A stretch of 27,757 nt of DNA, from positions 1 to 27,757 of the forward strand of contig CAZGSG010000038.1 in the NCBI GenBank assembly GCA_964528095.1. Direction: 5' to 3'. This DNA comes from CAZGSG01 sp964528095. GTDB taxonomy: Bacteria > Bacteroidota > Bacteroidia > Chitinophagales > Chitinophagaceae. The notes beneath the pieces are model-generated. The model worked only from the letters and a program-made list of their open reading frames with translations. It searched no databases and was not told the DNA's origin. The position numbers were made by a program, and so were the translations under genes. Below are positions 13,597 to 21,822 of the stretch, piece after piece; the stretch's first letter is position 1; each line of letters begins with the position of its first letter.

Positions 13597-16074
13597 TTGA
13601 TTTATTCTACAGATCAAATAGCAAAGATCATCGGATCGTCTTCAGTTGTTGCTTCTTCAACAATAGAACATCTTTTACTTGATAGCAGGAAAATTGTTCA
13701 TGCCGCAACTTCCCTTTTTTTCGCATTAAAAGGGCCGCGGAGAAATGGGAAGCAGTTTATACCGGAATTATATCGCAAAGGGGTACGGAATTTTGTGGTG
13801 AGTGAATCTCCTGAAACAGCAGCATATCCTGAGGCTGGTTTTATTATTGTATCTGACACTTTATATGCATTGCAGACACTTGCTGCCTGGCATCGTAGTC
13901 AGTTTAATATACCGGTCATCGGCATCACAGGTAGCAACGGGAAAACGATCGTAAAGGAATGGTTATACCAATTGCTGCAGGAGGATTATAGTATTGTCAG
14001 AAGTCCTAAAAGCTATAACTCACAGATAGGTGTACCATTAAGTGTGTGGCAAATGAATGAAACACATACCCTGGCGATCTTTGAGGCGGGCATATCGGGG
14101 CCGGGTGAAATGGAAAAACTGCAAAAAATAATACGACCGACTATAGGGGTGTTTACCAATATAGGTACAGCCCATAGCGAAGGGTTTACAGATATCAATG
14201 AAAAGGCAGAAGAGAAATTCAAATTGTTTGATACAGAAGATCTGCCGGTGATCTATTGCGGTGATGATGAAACAATAGCGGGAGCGGCTGTTCATTTTCC
14301 ATTTATTAAATATGAATGGTCAGGTGAAACAAACAATACCTGGATGAAAGTAGAGAAAATTGAAAAACAACCAGGAGGCGCTGCCATAAGTATTCGTTCA
14401 ACCGTATCCGGTTTTACCTTTCATATTCCTTTCAGTGATGATGCATCGATCGAAAACGCGATCCATTGTTGCGCAGTGATGGTATATCTTGGTAAAAAGG
14501 ACCGGGTCATTTGCCAGCGCATGCCCTTGCTGCAACCGGTCAACATGCGGCTGGAATTAAAAAAAGGGATCAATCATTGTACCGTCATCAATGATAGCTA
14601 TAGCGCCGATCTCAATTCACTGGAGATAGCGTTGAATTTTCTCGACCAACAGGGAGGAAATATAAAAAAGACGGTGATCCTTTCTGATTTCTTACAGAAT
14701 GCAGATAAAGATGACCAGTTATATACGGCAATACTGGAAAACCTTCGTAAGCACGAGGTGACACGTCTTATCGGTATCGGAGAACGTATCTCACAGGCCC
14801 TGGGTCAACAAATGACAAACGCGGCAGAACAACTACAGGTTGAATTATTTCCCGATACAGAACAGTATATCCAGCAGTTCCTTTCTTCACAATTCAGGGA
14901 AGAAGTTATTCTAATAAAAGGAGCAAGGGTGTTTGGATTCGAACGCATTGCCCAGTTGCTTGAGCAGAAAGTACACCAGACGGTACTCGAGATCAACCTG
15001 AATGCGATAGTGCATAATGTAAATGTTTATAAAAAACAATTACAGCCAGGCACCCGGATCATGGCGATGGTAAAAGCATTTGCCTATGGAAGCGGGGGAG
15101 CAGAAATTGCCGGCATACTTCAATACCATAAAATAGATTACCTGGGTGTGGCATATGCAGATGAAGGAATTGAACTAAGAAAGGCGGGCATTACTTTGCC
15201 GGTAATGGTATTAAATCCTGAATCCATCGCATTTGAATCTATTATAGATAATAACCTGGAACCCGATCTGTATTCTTTTGACCTCCTGCATTCTTTTGAA
15301 TCATTCCTCGAACGTGAAGGGCTTACAAATTATCCCGTGCACATAGAATTGGAAACAGGAATGAACCGGCTGGGGTTTGCAGCAAAAGACATCTCTGCAC
15401 TGGCTGCGCATCTTGCGGGTAGCTCTTTACTGAAAGTGCAATCGGTATTTTCTCATCTTGCGGCAAGCGAAGACCCCGCGATGGATGATTTTACAATGGA
15501 ACAGTTCCGTTTGTATAAAAAAGGGGCTGATGTATTGAAACAACAACTGGCCTATCCTTTTATCCGGCATATTTCCAATACCGGGGCGATTTTCAGACTT
15601 CCCGAGCTGGAGATGGATATGGTAAGACTGGGCATTGGTATGTATGGGATAGATACCGCCACAGAACACCAGGCTTTATTAGAACCGGTAGCCACATTAA
15701 AAACCACTATTGCGCAATTGAAAAAATTAAAAGCGGGCGAGTCGGTAGGTTATAACAGACGGGGAGTGATGCAGCGAGATTCGGTGATTGCTACTGTGAG
15801 GATCGGCTATGCGGATGGGTATTCACGACGTTTGGGAAATGGTGCCGGGAGTATGTGGCTGAAGGGAAAAAGAGCGCCCGTGATCGGTACCATCTGCATG
15901 GATATGACGATGATCGATGTGACGGACATTCCGGGTTTGCAGGAAGGCGATGAGGTGATCGTGTTTGGCAAAGAAATACAGGTACAACAAGTGGCGGCAT
16001 GGGCTGGTACGATACCATATGAGATCATGACAGGCATCTCACAAAGGGTAAAACGCGTTTATTTTGAAGAATAG
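13597..16074 (+). CDS. Bifunctional MurF ligase / alanine racemase fusion
   Basis: An 825-residue two-enzyme fusion in peptidoglycan precursor synthesis. Residues 1 to about 460 are MurF, which adds D-Ala-D-Ala to UDP-MurNAc-tripeptide using ATP: P-loop GITGSNGKT at 109-117, the substrate region KSYNSQIGVPLSVWQM, and the C-terminal ligase motif ILIKGARVFGFERI. Residues about 465-825 are alanine racemase: the PLP Lys is Lys493 in MVKAFAYGSG and the catalytic Tyr is Tyr719 in GESVGYNRRG. Start is TTG at 13597: an in-frame TAA lies at 13582, no ATG or GTG follows it, and the translation MIYSTDQIAKIIG aligns with MurF N-termini. The fusion, known in Bacteroidota, would supply D-Ala and use its dipeptide on one chain. 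It precedes lspA in the same direction. Confidence 0.95.
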   Translation: MIYSTDQIAKIIGSSSVVASSTIEHLLLDSRKIVHAATSLFFALKGPRRNGKQFIPELYRKGVRNFVVSESPETAAYPEAGFIIVSDTLYALQTLAAWHRSQFNIPVIGITGSNGKTIVKEWLYQLLQEDYSIVRSPKSYNSQIGVPLSVWQMNETHTLAIFEAGISGPGEMEKLQKIIRPTIGVFTNIGTAHSEGFTDINEKAEEKFKLFDTEDLPVIYCGDDETIAGAAVHFPFIKYEWSGETNNTWMKVEKIEKQPGGAAISIRSTVSGFTFHIPFSDDASIENAIHCCAVMVYLGKKDRVICQRMPLLQPVNMRLELKKGINHCTVINDSYSADLNSLEIALNFLDQQGGNIKKTVILSDFLQNADKDDQLYTAILENLRKHEVTRLIGIGERISQALGQQMTNAAEQLQVELFPDTEQYIQQFLSSQFREEVILIKGARVFGFERIAQLLEQKVHQTVLEINLNAIVHNVNVYKKQLQPGTRIMAMVKAFAYGSGGAEIAGILQYHKIDYLGVAYADEGIELRKAGITLPVMVLNPESIAFESIIDNNLEPDLYSFDLLHSFESFLEREGLTNYPVHIELETGMNRLGFAAKDISALAAHLAGSSLLKVQSVFSHLAASEDPAMDDFTMEQFRLYKKGADVLKQQLAYPFIRHISNTGAIFRLPELEMDMVRLGIGMYGIDTATEHQALLEPVATLKTTIAQLKKLKAGESVGYNRRGVMQRDSVIATVRIGYADGYSRRLGNGAGSMWLKGKRAPVIGTICMDMTMIDVTDIPGLQEGDEVIVFGKEIQVQQVAAWAGTIPYEIMTGISQRVKRVYFEE

Positions 16075-16178
16075 GCTTCGCCCTGGCTTGTTACTATAGG
16101 GTAAGATCGACCAATACCGGTCGGCAACCCCAGCCTGGTTTTATGAGTTCTTTGCTAATGGCCTTTCGGCTTTTGGCC

Positions 16179-16186
16179 TATATTTG
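16179..16186 (+). promoter_or_regulatory. Putative -7 element for lspA, overlapping a spurious upstream TTG
   Basis: TATATTTG exactly fits TAnnTTTG. Transcription would begin near 16193, so the TTG inside this box (16184) cannot be the translation start; the next in-frame TTG at 16205 can. A TTTG at 16151-16154 is 24 bp upstream, slightly long for a -33 element. Confidence 0.5.
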
Positions 16187-16204
16187 CTCTTTAAAGTCAA
16201 GACA

Positions 16205-16876
16205 TTGAAGCTTAAAAAAGTTGTACTCATCATTGCCCTGATCATTATTGCCGACCAGGCCCTTAAGATCTGGATAAAAACAAGTTTCCCTTTCGGACAT
16301 GTAAAAGATGTAATGGGTATTGACTGGTTCAAACTCTATTTTATTGAAAATAAAGGCATGGCATGGGGTTGGGAGTTTGGAGGTAGCTGGGGTAAAATGG
16401 CTTTAACGCTTTTCCGTCTCGCTGCCGTTATTTTTGGCACATGGTACCTTGGAAAGATCGTTAACAAAGGGTATAGCCGCGGATTTATCGTATGCGCTGC
16501 ATTGATCTATGCGGGAGCTTTGGGCAATCTGATCGATAGTATGTTCTACGGAATGATATTCGAGGAAAGTTCTTATTCACATGTAGCAAAAATTTTCCCG
16601 GCGCATGGTTATGCGGGGTTTTTACACGGCAGGGTGGTGGATATGTTATACTTCCCTGTTATTAAATCCAGCTTCCCGATGTGGATGCCGGTTATAGGTG
16701 GTGATGATTTTGAATTCTTCAGTCCTATTTTCAATATTGCCGACGCTTCAATTTCCACCGGTGTAATCACTCTCCTGATCTTTCAAAAAAGATTTTTTAA
16801 AAAGCACAACAATGAAGGAAGGCCATCAACGATTGAGACGAATGCAAAAGTGAGCGATAATATGCAGGTGCTTTGA
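16205..16876 (+). CDS. lspA: Lipoprotein signal peptidase (signal peptidase II)
   Basis: A 223-residue inner-membrane aspartyl protease that cleaves signal peptides of lipid-modified prolipoproteins. Four hydrophobic segments are visible (starting KKVVLIIALIIIADQALKIW, and about residues 60-75, 90-112 and 175-195). The two catalytic Asp motifs are GALGNLIDS and FNIADASISTG, and ENKGMAWG is the usual conserved loop. An upstream TTG at 16184 would add seven residues but overlaps the promoter box, so I choose the TTG at 16205 (start M-K-L-K-K-V-V). It is longer than E. coli LspA (164), with an insertion (residues about 110-150, YGMIFEESSYSHVAKIFP) as seen in Bacteroidota homologues. It acts on the lipoproteins encoded elsewhere in this window. 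Confidence 0.92.
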   Translation: MKLKKVVLIIALIIIADQALKIWIKTSFPFGHVKDVMGIDWFKLYFIENKGMAWGWEFGGSWGKMALTLFRLAAVIFGTWYLGKIVNKGYSRGFIVCAALIYAGALGNLIDSMFYGMIFEESSYSHVAKIFPAHGYAGFLHGRVVDMLYFPVIKSSFPMWMPVIGGDDFEFFSPIFNIADASISTGVITLLIFQKRFFKKHNNEGRPSTIETNAKVSDNMQVL

Positions 16877-16942
16877 TAAACCGGGTATTGCTGTAGTGCA
16901 GGTATTAGTTTTGCAGTCTCAATCAACTAATCCTTTCTTCTC

Positions 16943-19285
16943 TTATTTCGATCCTTTTACTACCTGTTTCCGTATGCTTGTTTCCGGGGTTTCTACTTTC
17001 AGGATATACATTCCCGCTGTAAGATGATCTGTGTTTTCGAATACAAGCTGGTTGAATCCTGCTACTATTTCAACATTCTTCATTTTAATTACTCTTCCAA
17101 ACTGATCAAGTAATGACGCATTTGCTTTGGTATGTTTCTCAGAGGAAATAGTAAAGGTCAATTGATCTGTAAAAGGATTGACCACCCTGGTGAAAATAAA
17201 ACCAGGTATGGGTGCTGAAGAAAGCTGAATAGCTGAGGTATAGGTCACTTTATTAAAGGCGTCGCGGATACAGATCCGGTAATATGTTTTACCGTTCAGC
17301 TCTGTTGGATCGGTAAATGAATAACTGCTCAAACCAGGATTGCTGTTTACGCTTCCCGCTTTTGTGAAATTTGTACCATCGGTACTTTTCTCTACTTCAA
17401 ATATAAAATGCTCATTGCTGCTGATATTCCATCGTAACGTGGCTTTATCATCAGTTACTTTACCGGTGAAAGAAGTAATGCGGGTATCAAGCACCGGACC
17501 ACAATTCAATACGGTTAGTGTGACGATGGTACTCACATCCGTTGACCGGCAGCTCGCATTTGAAAGGTTGGTGACAGAAGTTGCTACCACCAATCGATAA
17601 AGATCTCCTGAATTGGCCATTGTTGTTTGTGCCGGTGGTATCGTATAGGACGATACATATTCCCAGGCAGTGCCATTCCAGAATGGCGCGATTGCCGGGG
17701 TAGAGGGCGCAGTTACATCTACCCAGCTTGCTCCGCTATTGGTGCTACGCTGCCATTTAAAATTGGTATAGTTATTAAAATAAGAGCGTACTGTATCTCG
17801 AATAGTAAATGAATTTCCAAAGCATACATTAGGAGTGATGGATGGCGAATATTTCATGTTCGGCAAACAGGTTGCAACGGCAATATCATCAATAGCCCAG
17901 TCGTTACCGCCGCCACCCGGCGCGTTATTACGGATAGTTACTGTAAAGGAGGTCTGACCGGGTTTAGTACGGAAAACAAACCCTTTTTTTACCCAGGTAC
18001 CCGTGTATGGAATGTTGCCGGATGTATAATAATCTTCACCGTCTACCTGGAAAGAAAGATTAGGCCGCACACCTGAAGAATCGTTACCCGGCCCCGGCAC
18101 ATAACCGTTCATAGAAGCTCCGTTTCCCGCAGAGTCACAGCCGCATCGCCTGCATATATTTCTAAACCATGCGGAGAACTCATAATAAGTTTCTTCGCAT
18201 ACGCCGGAAATGGTTTGTGTAAAAGCACGGTTTGTTTGATAACTCGCGTTAATTATAACTGCATAACCGGTACTTGTGGGAGGGTTTCCATTAACAGGAT
18301 CTACAGCGCCGGTATGATCACCAATAATATCCCAGACAGTGAAGACACGGGAAGAACTACCTGGACCCGAGGAATAGTATACATTAGGATTAGTAGTGCC
18401 ATCAGCACTTGTACGGTTTGCTAATCCATAAAAATTGTCATTGGGATTATTAGCTCCGAAGTTCACAGCTGTATAGGGCGCCGGTACAAAACTGGTAGTG
18501 CCCCTGTTTTGTGCTGCACCGGATCCGAATGTACCACCCGATTCGCCTACTATCGCATTACCGCCAATTGCATTAACACATAGTCCAAAGTCAGTTGATA
18601 TTTTAATATAGTAAGGAGAAAAATCAGACCGGGTATCTGTACCGCTACTTCCTATGCGGTAACGAAAATTTCCCGCACTCATTTTTATAGTTGTATCCAG
18701 GTCAACAATGCTGGGTGTATTCCTGATCTGTACCCGGTATGCATACATACGGATGCAGGTACTACTGAAAAAAGAAGGTCTTAAGCCGCCCCAGAGTCTT
18801 CCCGCATTGGTAATGGTTTCGCCCTGTGCAATTACATCGGCGGCGCCAGCATTATTGCCTATGTTGAAACGAACGCGGCCGCTTGCAGGATCCACATTCG
18901 CAGAATCAGTATCGGAAGGATCGAGATAGGCGTATTGTTCACGTCCTTCGTTGGAAAGCATTTTTAACGATCCTGGTATGTAACTGAATTTAGCCAGGTT
19001 GATCGTATCATTATACCGCACGCTATTGACCCTGTTAGTAGAAGTATTACTTCCCCCGTTCACCGCAATGGTGGCTCTTACTTCAATGATATCTCCCGGA
19101 AGAAAAGTGCCCCCCGTAGGCCTGGTGATGTTGACATAACTTTTACCGGTAGTAACAACGGGCTGTGCGAATGATTGAAAAGAAAACAAACCACAGGTAA
19201 GAAACAATATACCCAATATCCATCTTTTCGACTGGAAAAGACGAATGAGTAAAGAATGGTTCGGATCTGGAAGATTGGTTTTCAC
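16943..19285 (-). CDS. T9SS-secreted cell-surface protein with lectin-like domain and C-terminal sorting domain
   Basis: A 780-residue exported protein. I start it at GTG 19285, which gives a short basic n-region and then the signal peptide core WILGILFLTCGLFSFQSFAQ; a frame continuing to a TTG at 19426 would put about 90 residues before the cleavage site. Domains in order: a DUF11-like beta-sandwich (about 45-160), a jelly-roll-like region with a Cys cluster (ICRRCGCDSAG, about 377-387) and a carbohydrate/galactose-binding-like end (GGGNDWAIDDIAVATC, about 455-466), a beta domain, a fibronectin type III-like domain (about 611-673), and a C-terminal T9SS type A sorting domain (about 695-779) ending MYILKVETPETSIRKQVVKG. 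Such proteins are exported by the type IX system, cut after the sorting domain and attached to the cell surface or released. Ligand unknown; adhesion is a reasonable guess. Confidence 0.85.
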   Translation of the reverse strand: MKTNLPDPNHSLLIRLFQSKRWILGILFLTCGLFSFQSFAQPVVTTGKSYVNITRPTGGTFLPGDIIEVRATIAVNGGSNTSTNRVNSVRYNDTINLAKFSYIPGSLKMLSNEGREQYAYLDPSDTDSANVDPASGRVRFNIGNNAGAADVIAQGETITNAGRLWGGLRPSFFSSTCIRMYAYRVQIRNTPSIVDLDTTIKMSAGNFRYRIGSSGTDTRSDFSPYYIKISTDFGLCVNAIGGNAIVGESGGTFGSGAAQNRGTTSFVPAPYTAVNFGANNPNDNFYGLANRTSADGTTNPNVYYSSGPGSSSRVFTVWDIIGDHTGAVDPVNGNPPTSTGYAVIINASYQTNRAFTQTISGVCEETYYEFSAWFRNICRRCGCDSAGNGASMNGYVPGPGNDSSGVRPNLSFQVDGEDYYTSGNIPYTGTWVKKGFVFRTKPGQTSFTVTIRNNAPGGGGNDWAIDDIAVATCLPNMKYSPSITPNVCFGNSFTIRDTVRSYFNNYTNFKWQRSTNSGASWVDVTAPSTPAIAPFWNGTAWEYVSSYTIPPAQTTMANSGDLYRLVVATSVTNLSNASCRSTDVSTIVTLTVLNCGPVLDTRITSFTGKVTDDKATLRWNISSNEHFIFEVEKSTDGTNFTKAGSVNSNPGLSSYSFTDPTELNGKTYYRICIRDAFNKVTYTSAIQLSSAPIPGFIFTRVVNPFTDQLTFTISSEKHTKANASLLDQFGRVIKMKNVEIVAGFNQLVFENTDHLTAGMYILKVETPETSIRKQVVKGSK

Positions 19286-19432
19286 AAAGGATTTAATGGA
19301 TCGAATGTAGTTGAATCCATCTGACAAGACAATAGTAACTTTTAAGGTAGAATAAGTGTTTATACCGAGTTTTCCGAGAGCAGTAAAACTAGTAGAACCC
19401 CGTGTAATTTTACGATATAAGGGCAAATGAAG

Positions 19433-19454
19433 AAGGCCGCCCTAAGACAGCCTT
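19433..19454 (-). terminator. Weak terminator after the 88-residue gene
   Basis: On the minus strand AAGGCTG (19448-19454) pairs with CGGCCTT (19433-19439) with one wobble and an 8-nt loop, 21 bp past the stop codon. The tail is only moderately T-rich (CTTCTTCATTT). Confidence 0.4.
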
Positions 19455-19475
19455 TATAAAAAGAAATAATATCGT

Positions 19476-19742
19476 TTACTCGTAGTTACCGAACCACTCT
19501 CTGCCTGCCGGTTCGATATTGTTTTGTTTTTTGCTGTGATGTTGAGTGATGGGCGATTTGTTTTCTGTTACCGGGTATGGATTGGCCATCGGGAAAACCT
19601 TTACACGGCTTACCGTTTTTGTCTTGCTTGCCAATAAAGCTTTTAAGTATGGCTCCATATTAGGTTCGTTAGCTGTACTCTCGGAAATAACCTTGAGCGG
19701 GTAGGCCGAAAAGTAGGGAGCTGATTTTGAAAGTCTTTTCAT
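19476..19742 (-). CDS. Small basic protein of unknown function (88 residues)
   Basis: The sequence begins MKRLSKSAPYFSAYPLKV and is basic, with many Lys, Ser and Pro, no signal peptide and no transmembrane segment. It has no motif I recognise. The C-terminal part (PITQHHSKKQNNIEPAG, then REWFGNYE) is polar and may be disordered. Support for a real gene: an exact TAnnTTTG element (19775-19782, minus) 33 bp before the ATG, a hairpin after the stop, and no competing frame. It lies between fumC and the T9SS protein in the same direction, but terminators on both sides suggest its own transcript. A role in regulation or ribosome binding would be speculation. Confidence 0.6.
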   Translation of the reverse strand: MKRLSKSAPYFSAYPLKVISESTANEPNMEPYLKALLASKTKTVSRVKVFPMANPYPVTENKSPITQHHSKKQNNIEPAGREWFGNYE

Positions 19743-19774
19743 AGAAATGGATTTTGAATGGGTGGATATTGATC

Positions 19775-19782
19775 CAAAAGTA
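19775..19782 (-). promoter_or_regulatory. Putative -7 element for the 88-residue gene
   Basis: On the minus strand TACTTTTG exactly fits TAnnTTTG, with a predicted transcript start near 19768, about 26 nt before the ATG. A clear -33 TTTG is missing. Confidence 0.45.
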
Positions 19783-19825
19783 AAATAGCGTTATTCTATT
19801 CTTATTTACAAGCGGGACGGCATAA

Positions 19826-19858
19826 AAAAAGAGAAGAACTGTCAAATCTTCTCTTTTT
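19826..19858 (-). terminator. Rho-independent terminator after fumC
   Basis: A perfect 12-bp stem (arms 19826-19837 and 19847-19858, core GAGAAGA / TCTTCTC) with a 9-nt loop. On the minus strand the stem ends in a T-run that continues to 19824. It is 21 bp past the fumC stop. Confidence 0.85.
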
Positions 19859-19879
19859 ACTATAGGGGATCTACGAATA

Positions 19880-21280
19880 TCAGCTAAGTTTGCCCACCAT
19901 CTTTGCCGGCACTACCCATTCATCAAACTCTTTGGGTGTTACATAGCCTAGCTTCACGGCCATTTCCTTTAATGTGGTTCCTTCTTTATGTGCTTTTTGC
20001 GCAATCTCCGCTGCTTTATAATAACCAATCTTTGTATTGAGGGAGGTTACCAGCATGAGTGAATTAGACACATGTTTATTGATATTTTCCCTGATTGGTT
20101 CCAGCCCCACCGCGCATTTATCATTGAAGGATACACAACCATCGCCGATAAGCCTTGCACTATGCAGGAAGTTATAGATCATTACCGGTTTAAAAACATT
20201 CAATTCAAAATGTCCCATTGAACCTCCGATGCCGATAGTTACATCATTGCCCATCACCTGTGCCGCTATCATGGTCAGGGCCTCACATTGTGTTGGATTT
20301 ACTTTGCCAGGCATGATGGATGAACCCGGCTCATTGTCAGGAATGAATAACTCACCGATGCCGCTGCGGGGACCCGAAGCCAGCATACGGATATCATTAG
20401 CGATCTTCATCAGGCTGACAGCAACTGTTTTTAATGCACCATGTGCTTCCACAATCGCGTCATGTGCTGCCAGTGCTTCAAATTTATTCGTGGCTGTTAT
20501 AAAAGGAAGCCCCGTTAGTTTTGCGATCTGTTTAGCAACTTTGTTTGAATAATTTGGCGGTGTGTTGATGCCGGTACCAACTGCTGTACCACCCAATGCC
20601 AGCTCGCTGAGGTGAGCAAGCGTATTACGAATGGCTTTCATCCCATGGTCCAGCTGGGATACATAACCGCTGAACTCCTGGCCAACCGTTAGCGGTGTGG
20701 CATCCATAAAATGCGTACGCCCGATCTTTACCACTTTCATATACTTCCTGCTCTTTTTAGCAAGTGTATCGCGTAATAGTTTGATTCCGGGTAATGTGGT
20801 TTCGATTAATATTTTGTACGCGGCAATATGCATTGCTGTTGGAAACGTGTCGTTGGATGATTGCGATTTATTGACATCATCATTTGGATGCAGGAACTTT
20901 TCTTTATCGGTTAACTTACCACCCTTTAATACATGACCTCGATAAGCGATCACTTCATTTACATTCATGTTACTTTGGGTACCGCTTCCCGTTTGCCATA
21001 CAACCAGGGGAAATGAATCATCCAGTTTTCCTTCCAGTATCTCATCACAAACCTTGCCGATAAGCAGGGATTTATTCTTTTGTAATACACCCGCTTCATT
21101 ATTGGTGATAGCGGCTGCTTTTTTCAGGTAAGCGAATGCACGGATGATCTCTTTGGGCATTTTGTTGATATCCTGGGCAATTCTGAAATTGTCGATACTG
21201 CGCTGTGTTTGCGCGCCATATAAAGCGGTTGCGGGCACTTTCACTTCGCCCATGGTGTCTTTCTCTATACGATACTCCAT
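19880..21280 (-). CDS. fumC: Class II fumarate hydratase
   Basis: A 466-residue iron-independent fumarase of the fumarase/aspartase superfamily; it converts fumarate to malate in the TCA cycle. The superfamily signature GSSIMPGKVNPTQCE contains the catalytic Ser loop, and the substrate-binding motifs TGSGTQSNMNVNEVIA, SSNDTFPTAMHIA and GRTHFMDATPLTVGQE are intact. Length matches E. coli FumC (467). The start MEYRIEKDTMGEVKVPA is standard and lies 19 bp from a TAATTTTG element. It is followed by a strong terminator, so it is monocistronic. Confidence 0.97.
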   Translation of the reverse strand: MEYRIEKDTMGEVKVPATALYGAQTQRSIDNFRIAQDINKMPKEIIRAFAYLKKAAAITNNEAGVLQKNKSLLIGKVCDEILEGKLDDSFPLVVWQTGSGTQSNMNVNEVIAYRGHVLKGGKLTDKEKFLHPNDDVNKSQSSNDTFPTAMHIAAYKILIETTLPGIKLLRDTLAKKSRKYMKVVKIGRTHFMDATPLTVGQEFSGYVSQLDHGMKAIRNTLAHLSELALGGTAVGTGINTPPNYSNKVAKQIAKLTGLPFITATNKFEALAAHDAIVEAHGALKTVAVSLMKIANDIRMLASGPRSGIGELFIPDNEPGSSIMPGKVNPTQCEALTMIAAQVMGNDVTIGIGGSMGHFELNVFKPVMIYNFLHSARLIGDGCVSFNDKCAVGLEPIRENINKHVSNSLMLVTSLNTKIGYYKAAEIAQKAHKEGTTLKEMAVKLGYVTPKEFDEWVVPAKMVGKLS

Positions 21281-21299
21281 TAGTATAATTTTTGTGCGG

Positions 21300-21307
21300 C
21301 AAAATTA
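21300..21307 (-). promoter_or_regulatory. Putative -7 element for fumC
   Basis: On the minus strand TAATTTTG exactly fits TAnnTTTG and is 19 bp before the fumC ATG, giving a leader of about 13 nt. I find no TTTG at the -33 spacing. Confidence 0.5.
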
Positions 21308-21501
21308 GGTAAATAGTGGTTATGGGTTGCAGCGATTTCAGAACGCACAGTGCCTGGTAGTTTTAAGGGCAGCCTCAGAGGGCAGATTTATGAGAGATTC
21401 TTTTGTATGATTTTACACGAAGTCACAGATTATTAGCCTCTTTTACCCGCATTGAACTCTTCGTTTATACTTTCCAATGATATAAAGTTTAGAAATACGA
21501 G

Positions 21502-21549
21502 ACACGGAATTGCCCGAAACGCTTTAACGCATTTCGAACAACTCCGTGT
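21502..21549. repeat. Imperfect 48-nt inverted repeat (hairpin)
   Basis: ACACGGA (21502-21508) pairs with TCCGTGT (21543-21549), then TTG with CAA, then CGAAA with TTTCG and GC with GC, separated by small mismatches; about 17 of 21 positions pair around a short TTTAA loop. No T-run follows on either strand, so it is not a simple terminator. Confidence 0.5.
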
Positions 21550-21822
21550 TTCCAAATCTTGAACATCAGCATAAAACAATTTCGTATAAAAAAGAATTTG
21601 CAAATAAAGTGAATGTTAATCCGAGCTTTCGTGTAAAAAACAAAGACATTGACTCTTCCCACCCCCGCAGTTTTACTCCGTGGCATAGATCATGCATTTT
21701 TTCAATATATAAGTTTTGAAAAGCAGGAAGCAGATTATTGTTTAATTTGTATGTCTTAGCCCCCTGTGTAATTCAAAGATCTTTAATCGTGCCTTTTTTA
21801 TTTCAACCAGAAATTTGTCAGC

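Larger units (their letters stand above)
21281..21822. other. 542-bp intergenic region between fumC and the glycan-degradation cluster
   Basis: This divergent gap holds the fumC -7 element (21300-21307), an imperfect 48-nt hairpin at 21502-21549, and a possible promoter for the GH123-like gene: TTTG at 21715-21718 and TTAATTTG at 21742-21749 (23-bp spacer, one mismatch), which would give a leader of about 65 nt. The only open frame (minus strand, 21489-21686) has an unusual composition and overlaps the hairpin, so I do not call it a gene. The stretch 21340-21480 shows nothing I can name. Confidence 0.6.

Noticed and set aside
16877..16942. Terminator between lspA and the T9SS gene
   Set aside because: Only a short TGCA pairing is seen, with no proper stem and T-run.
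19286..19426. N-terminal extension of the T9SS protein to a TTG at 19426
   Set aside because: It would place about 90 residues before the signal peptide cleavage site; the GTG at 19285 gives a normal export signal.
21489..21686. 65-residue minus-strand open frame in the fumC-GH123 gap
   Set aside because: It overlaps the imperfect hairpin, has no promoter match, and its Phe/Arg/Cys-rich composition fits no known small protein.
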